Assembly: GCA_965368185.1 (NCBI GenBank) | Contig: CBDULZ010000014.1 | Span: forward strand, 4,264-68,263 | Origin: Kriegella sp965368185 | GTDB taxonomy: Bacteria; Bacteroidota; Bacteroidia; Flavobacteriales; Flavobacteriaceae | Direction: 5' to 3' | Length of the DNA: 64,000 nt | Part shown: positions 59,592 to 64,000 of the stretch, piece after piece | How positions within the stretch are numbered: position 1 is the stretch's first letter | How the letters are laid out: each line of letters starts with the position of its first letter | Position numbers and translations under genes: made by a program | Notes under the pieces: generated by a model | Told to the model about the DNA's origin: nothing | The model's input: only the letters and a program-made list of their open reading frames with translations | Databases searched by the model: none

Positions 59592-62500
59592 TTATCGATA
59601 AAGGGTAAAATGTCCAACAAACTCGCGTTCATCATCCTCGCCGTTCAGTTGTATGACATACCAGTAATCGCCCGTCGGCAACGCTGCTTCTTTATAGGTT
59701 CCGTCCCATCCTTGATTATCTACCGACACTTGCGAAACCTCTCTACCATAACGGTCAAATATTTTGATTAGTATCTCTGGAAATTGATCAATATTGTTGG
59801 GTTTCCAGCGGTCGTTCTGACCATCCCCGTCAGGAGTAAAGAAATTAGGAATTTCGATGTCAATAAACTCAATAAAAATACTCGCTGTTGATTCACAACC
59901 ATTTTCATCTACTACGATAACGGTATAAGTATCTGTTCTGGTGATGTAGAACGTATTGTCGGCGCCATTGTTAATATCATCAAAATAAAAGGTATAATCT
60001 TGTCGTCCTCCGGTTGCCACCGCAGTAATTTCATTGATATTGTTTTGTTGAAGTGCCAATATCAATGGCTCAAAGCTTTCAATTTCAAAATCAATTGTAT
60101 TTATACAACCATTGGCATGGGCAATGGTAATATAATGTGGTCCTGGGGCTATGTTCCTAAAGTCAGGGTTCAGCAACATGTCATTAGGGTCACTAGAATC
60201 CAGAGCATATAATACTTCGCCGCTGATTTCGGAATCTTCTAATACCACATTTACATAATTGGTAGGTGTGTCTCCGGTACATTCGTATACCGGTTCTACT
60301 TGTGCATTTAAGTTTACACCCGGTTCAATAGTTACCGTGAGATTAGTCTCGCAACCATTGGCATCTCGAACAAAAAGAATATAGTTTCCTTCCGCTAAAT
60401 CGGTAAGTTCAGTTCTGTCTTGTTCAAAATCGCTATCTGCATTCGAATTTACTGCAGTACTGTAGGGTGCGGTTCCCCCAGAAATGGTCAATGATATTGA
60501 ACCATCTTCACTACCAATACAAATCTCGGGAGTCGCAGTAAAGCTTACATCAATTACCGCTGGTTGCGCAATGGTGCGTGTGAAAAGTTCAAAACATCCG
60601 TTTTTGTCCTGAGCAATGATATTGTACGTTCCGGGTGCTAAATCTGTAAAGATATTTACCGTATCAAATTGGTTCAGGTTTGGTGATATAGCATAAATGT
60701 AATCACCTGCGCCTCCCTCTGAATTAATGGTTATACTTCCATTTTCTTCACCAAAGCAACTAACATCAACAACATCAATTGTAAAGTTGAGTGGTTCAGG
60801 TTCGCTAATAACGACTTGTTTGGGTTTGGCCACACAGTCTTCGCTAATTACATTTACATAGTAGGTGCCCGCTACCAAATTAGTAAACATGTCTATAGGG
60901 CTTGGTCCCGCAATGCGATCAGCGATATTTAACATTGTCGGGTCTAGGTTGTTCAAATCAGCAAGTGATCCGCCATAATTTGTATATAGCTCATATTCAT
61001 AGTTGCCAAGACCTCCATCTGCGCTAGCATAAATTACAGCGGTATTATCTCCATTACAATTGATAAAGGCAGCACTACTATCTACGGTAAGTAAAAGTTC
61101 TTCAATCGGGTCTTCTGTAATTGAATTTGAAATTACGGATTCACATAGATTAATGGCGTCCCTTACATAATATGCATAAGTTCCGTCTCCCAAAACCATA
61201 GGTGAATCTGGTAAGGGCATTGGGTTGCTGGTCATTGCAGTCCAATTTATATTATCAATGCTGAAATCGTATGACCCGCTTCCTCCACTGGCGGTAAGTT
61301 CGAACTCCACACCGTCTTCACAAGTTAACGGATTGGTTCGAATTAATGAGGCTGTTACCCGTGTGGGCTCGTTAATCCTTACTTGATTGGTTTCCGTATC
61401 GCAGTTCCAAGCATCGGAAACAGTTATACTATAGATACCCGCGCCGAGATTGTTAAAATCTTGGCTTGACTGTGGTCCTGAAGTGAATATAATGGCGACA
61501 CCTGCCTCATCGTAATAATTCAACTGGTATTGGTAGGTTCCACTACCTCCACTTACGCCATCTGCAGAAACCGTTACGTTACTATCACCAAAACATGCCA
61601 AATCGGTTATCAATGGAATGGCATTTGCAGTTATTCCAGTAGGTTGTACAAGTACTTCGGTATCGGTATACACACAACCTGGAGCACGGGCACTATCTGT
61701 GACACGTACGGTAAAGTTTCCAGCTGAAAGGTTAGTAAAAACAAAACTCTGAACATTACTGGCAGAATATGTTTGCCCGGTCGTCGTATTGGTGAGTTCA
61801 ATAGCATAAGGAGCATAACCACCACTTGGGTCCACCAATATTTCACCTTGGTCATTTAAACAGGTAACATTGGCAATAGGGTTAACAATTGCTGTTAATA
61901 ACGCATCTGGTGAAATAATAGTTATCGTATTAGAGTCATCTGAACAGAATGTGCTTGTTGCATCCGTTTCTGTTACTCGTACGTAGTAATTACCTCCTGA
62001 TAATCCTGATATTGTACGGGGGTTCACGCTCGTATCGGTATTTGTAGCTGGAATAATCGAGTTTCCTGCACTGTCGAATACTTCGTAACTATATGCTCCG
62101 CTATAACCCGATACATTTATCTCGAGAGTGCCATTCCCATCCCCAAAACAAATAACGGGATCTTGGGCGGTTGCCGTGACTTCAATCAAATTGTAAGGTG
62201 CAATAGTATATGCAGCGGTATCTACATAACAACCGGTTGTTGTATCGGTTATTCGGAAGGTGTAACTGCCTACCGCCGCTAAGTTATAAGTAGCTGTAAC
62301 ATTGGTCGGTGTTCCCGTTTGAGTACCATTTGGGTTGCCTATTGGCAACAATTCATAGGTGTAGGTATTTGTTGCATCCCCGTTGTCGGAAACAGTTATC
62401 AACACTTCTTCCGGACCGGCACAGGAAATGGCCGCGTTTTGACTCACTGAAACGGTAAAAGCGTTTAATGGTTCGATAACAACCAAAGTCGTATCGGTAC

Positions 62501-64000
62501 ATCCATTGTCATCTTTAACCGTTACGGTAATGTTTTGAGCTATGCCCGTATCGGCAATATTAAAGGTATTTGATGTTAGGAAGTTTGTTCCGTCAATACT
62601 GTAAGTATATGGTGCCGTGCCATCAGAAGCTACCGCCGTAATAATCGACTGAGTTACTGTATTGTTTACGTTACAGGCAAAATCGGTAGCTGAGGCAGAC
62701 ACATCTACCGCCAAAGGCTGTGTGATTGTGACAGATTGAGTGGCGCTACATGCCCTATCGGATGTCACGGTGATATCATAGGTTTGAGCCGTCAGCCCTG
62801 TGAATATGTTACTGGTCTGAACAATAGGTGGATTTATGCCGTCATCCAAAGTATAAGTATATACAGGGTTGTCATTTGATGGATTCAAAACAACCTCAAT
62901 AGTACCATCGGCTCCTCCATTACAGGAAACATTTTCTTGATTATAAGTAAAAGTTACAGGTGTAGGGGTTTCCAAAGATACCGTTGTTTCCGCATCACAA
63001 GTAGAACCGCTGGTATCGTAAACAAAGGCAGTATAGTTTCCTGGGGCCAGACCACTAAATACATTTGACGCTTGACGTACGCCTCCAGTAACACTTGTGT
63101 TTGTGCTGTCAAATAAATCATATTCATAATTTCCTGCCCCGGCCCCGCCATTTGCGGTAACGGTTATCTCCCCGTCGTTACCGGCACATGATGGTTGTGC
63201 CGTTGCCACGGCGGCAGCTGTAAGCGGCGGCACTATCTCGATGGTATCGGTATCTGTACACCCATTGGCATCACGTATGGTCACAGTATATGTTCCATGG
63301 GTTGACACTGTGAGTGTAGCGCTGCTCTGGAATCCAGTTCCCACAGAGTATGCAAGGGGAGCCACACCAGTACCTATTACGGTAAAGGTATATGATGTTC
63401 CGTCGGAAGTACATTGGTCGGTCGCATAGGCCGGAGCTGCCACAGTTGGCAAAGGATCTTCATCGACAGTAATGGTTATAAAAGTGGTACACCCTCTAGA
63501 ATCGCGTACATGAACATCGTAATCCGCTGGATAGGTGGCGGGGGTTAAAACTGCATTTGCGCTAGCCGTAAATAATCCTGCTGGAGATGTTGTCGTTGGT
63601 ACAAAAGCATAGGTATAGCCTGGAGTGCCTCCTTGTGCCGCTACGCTAACTTGTGCACCACTTGTACAGTTGGCATTTATATTACTTGTTTCGCTCAGGG
63701 AAACTGCGGTATTAGGAGATGCTATTGTTACCGTATTTGAGCTATCGTCACAGAATGGAGTATCCGTTGCGATGACGGTAACATATAAGTTCCCTGCCGA
63801 CAACCCTGGAATTGTTCTTGGGTTGGTAGATGTATCCGTCGCTATAACACCAGTTACCGGTGTGGCAGCACTATCGAATACTTGATAGGTATAATTACCC
63901 AAATAATTGTCTATTTGAATGCTCATTGCCCCATCTGAGTCCCCAAAACAGCTTACTGGTGTTATTGCCGTAGCAGTCACTTCAATAAGATCGTATGGGG
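59592..64000 (-). CDS. Giant SprB-repeat adhesin with T9SS type B sorting domain (5' end outside window)
   Basis: About 1,469 codons are present and the frame is still open at the right edge, so the N-terminus is missing. The visible part has about 15-16 tandem SprB-type units of 80-100 residues. Each starts with a pattern like V.C.G...G.I.V...GG...Y.Y (examples: VSCNGGADGTIEVVL, VICFGDGNGTLEINVSG, VSCFGEENGSITINSEGG, ICIGSEDGSISLTISGG) and has a second Cys near the unit end. The last about 85 residues form the CHU_C / T9SS type B sorting domain (NFFTPDGDGQNDRWKP ... IFDRYGREV ... WDGTY ... LPTGDYWYVIQL). It is expected on the cell surface and is associated with gliding or adhesion. sprF-like gene directly downstream. 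Confidence 0.95.
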   Translation of the reverse strand, partial: PYDLIEVTATAITPVSCFGDSDGAMSIQIDNYLGNYTYQVFDSAATPVTGVIATDTSTNPRTIPGLSAGNLYVTVIATDTPFCDDSSNTVTIASPNTAVSLSETSNINANCTSGAQVSVAAQGGTPGYTYAFVPTTTSPAGLFTASANAVLTPATYPADYDVHVRDSRGCTTFITITVDEDPLPTVAAPAYATDQCTSDGTSYTFTVIGTGVAPLAYSVGTGFQSSATLTVSTHGTYTVTIRDANGCTDTDTIEIVPPLTAAAVATAQPSCAGNDGEITVTANGGAGAGNYEYDLFDSTNTSVTGGVRQASNVFSGLAPGNYTAFVYDTSGSTCDAETTVSLETPTPVTFTYNQENVSCNGGADGTIEVVLNPSNDNPVYTYTLDDGINPPIVQTSNIFTGLTAQTYDITVTSDRACSATQSVTITQPLAVDVSASATDFACNVNNTVTQSIITAVASDGTAPYTYSIDGTNFLTSNTFNIADTGIAQNITVTVKDDNGCTDTTLVVIEPLNAFTVSVSQNAAISCAGPEEVLITVSDNGDATNTYTYELLPIGNPNGTQTGTPTNVTATYNLAAVGSYTFRITDTTTGCYVDTAAYTIAPYNLIEVTATAQDPVICFGDGNGTLEINVSGYSGAYSYEVFDSAGNSIIPATNTDTSVNPRTISGLSGGNYYVRVTETDATSTFCSDDSNTITIISPDALLTAIVNPIANVTCLNDQGEILVDPSGGYAPYAIELTNTTTGQTYSASNVQSFVFTNLSAGNFTVRVTDSARAPGCVYTDTEVLVQPTGITANAIPLITDLACFGDSNVTVSADGVSGGSGTYQYQLNYYDEAGVAIIFTSGPQSSQDFNNLGAGIYSITVSDAWNCDTETNQVRINEPTRVTASLIRTNPLTCEDGVEFELTASGGSGSYDFSIDNINWTAMTSNPMPLPDSPMVLGDGTYAYYVRDAINLCESVISNSITEDPIEELLLTVDSSAAFINCNGDNTAVIYASADGGLGNYEYELYTNYGGSLADLNNLDPTMLNIADRIAGPSPIDMFTNLVAGTYYVNVISEDCVAKPKQVVISEPEPLNFTIDVVDVSCFGEENGSITINSEGGAGDYIYAISPNLNQFDTVNIFTDLAPGTYNIIAQDKNGCFELFTRTIAQPAVIDVSFTATPEICIGSEDGSISLTISGGTAPYSTAVNSNADSDFEQDRTELTDLAEGNYILFVRDANGCETNLTVTIEPGVNLNAQVEPVYECTGDTPTNYVNVVLEDSEISGEVLYALDSSDPNDMLLNPDFRNIAPGPHYITIAHANGCINTIDFEIESFEPLILALQQNNINEITAVATGGRQDYTFYFDDINNGADNTFYITRTDTYTVIVVDENGCESTASIFIEFIDIEIPNFFTPDGDGQNDRWKPNNIDQFPEILIKIFDRYGREVSQVSVDNQGWDGTYKEAALPTGDYWYVIQLNGEDDEREFVGHFTLYR

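Noticed and set aside
59592..64000. Repeats of the adhesin considered as a mobile or phase-variable DNA element
   Set aside because: They are protein-level SprB units, diverged in DNA, in one intact frame with a T9SS sorting domain.

Overview
The window is chromosomal DNA of a free-living, most likely marine member of the Bacteroidota, family Flavobacteriaceae. The evidence is a SusC/SusD outer-membrane pair, a PorP/SprF-type protein next to a giant SprB-repeat adhesin with a type B type IX secretion (T9SS) sorting domain, promoters of the Bacteroidota type (TTTG-N19-TAnnTTTG, seen complete in front of tRNA-Cys), few Shine-Dalgarno sites, frequent TTG/GTG starts and moderate-to-low GC. No phage, plasmid, insertion sequence, CRISPR array or recognisable defence cluster was seen.

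Layout. 1-3.9 kb: truncated outer-membrane beta-barrel receptor, divergent from lepA (elongation factor 4), then a small hypothetical gene and a long hairpin. 4-6.7 kb: a sugar isomerase/epimerase TIM barrel and an apiosidase-like glycosidase. 6.7-11.7 kb: a cation/proton antiporter divergent from a universal stress protein and a SulP anion transporter. 11.8-17.1 kb: a run of metallo-beta-lactamase-fold hydrolase, SMP-30-like protein, S8 protease and M1 aminopeptidase. 17.2-19.3 kb: rnpA and an S41 protease.

19.6-36 kb is a carbohydrate-metabolism accessory region. It holds a purple-acid-type phosphatase, a beta-helix protein, an SMP-30 lactonase with an SDR dehydrogenase and a VOC protein, an alginate-lyase-family polysaccharide lyase, a DUF1080 3-keto-glycoside hydrolase, a GH20 hexosaminidase, a NagX/HGSNAT-like membrane protein, a PhyH dioxygenase, a fructosamine-kinase-like protein, a PQQ dehydrogenase with a cytochrome c domain, and a Gfo/Idh/MocA oxidoreductase. 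Together these suggest oxidative (lactone and 3-keto) processing of uronic, amino or otherwise modified sugars. 36-38.4 kb: an NlpC/P60 wall hydrolase and an orphan C5 DNA methyltransferase. 38.7-50 kb is a polysaccharide-utilisation locus: FG-GAP lipoprotein, SusD, SusC, a 14-motif VCBS/ASPIC-UnbV protein and a GH5 glycosidase translationally coupled to it. No transcription regulator is encoded anywhere in the window, so these loci must be controlled from elsewhere.

50-64 kb is mostly housekeeping: M28 peptidase, a small possibly leaderless conserved-looking gene, an ElaA-like acetyltransferase, rpiB, an AT-rich 0.6 kb gap, rnr (RNase R), a DUF2807 protein, a LysE exporter, a strong terminator, tRNA-Cys, folB, and the sprF-like gene behind the 3' end of the giant adhesin, which runs off the right edge.
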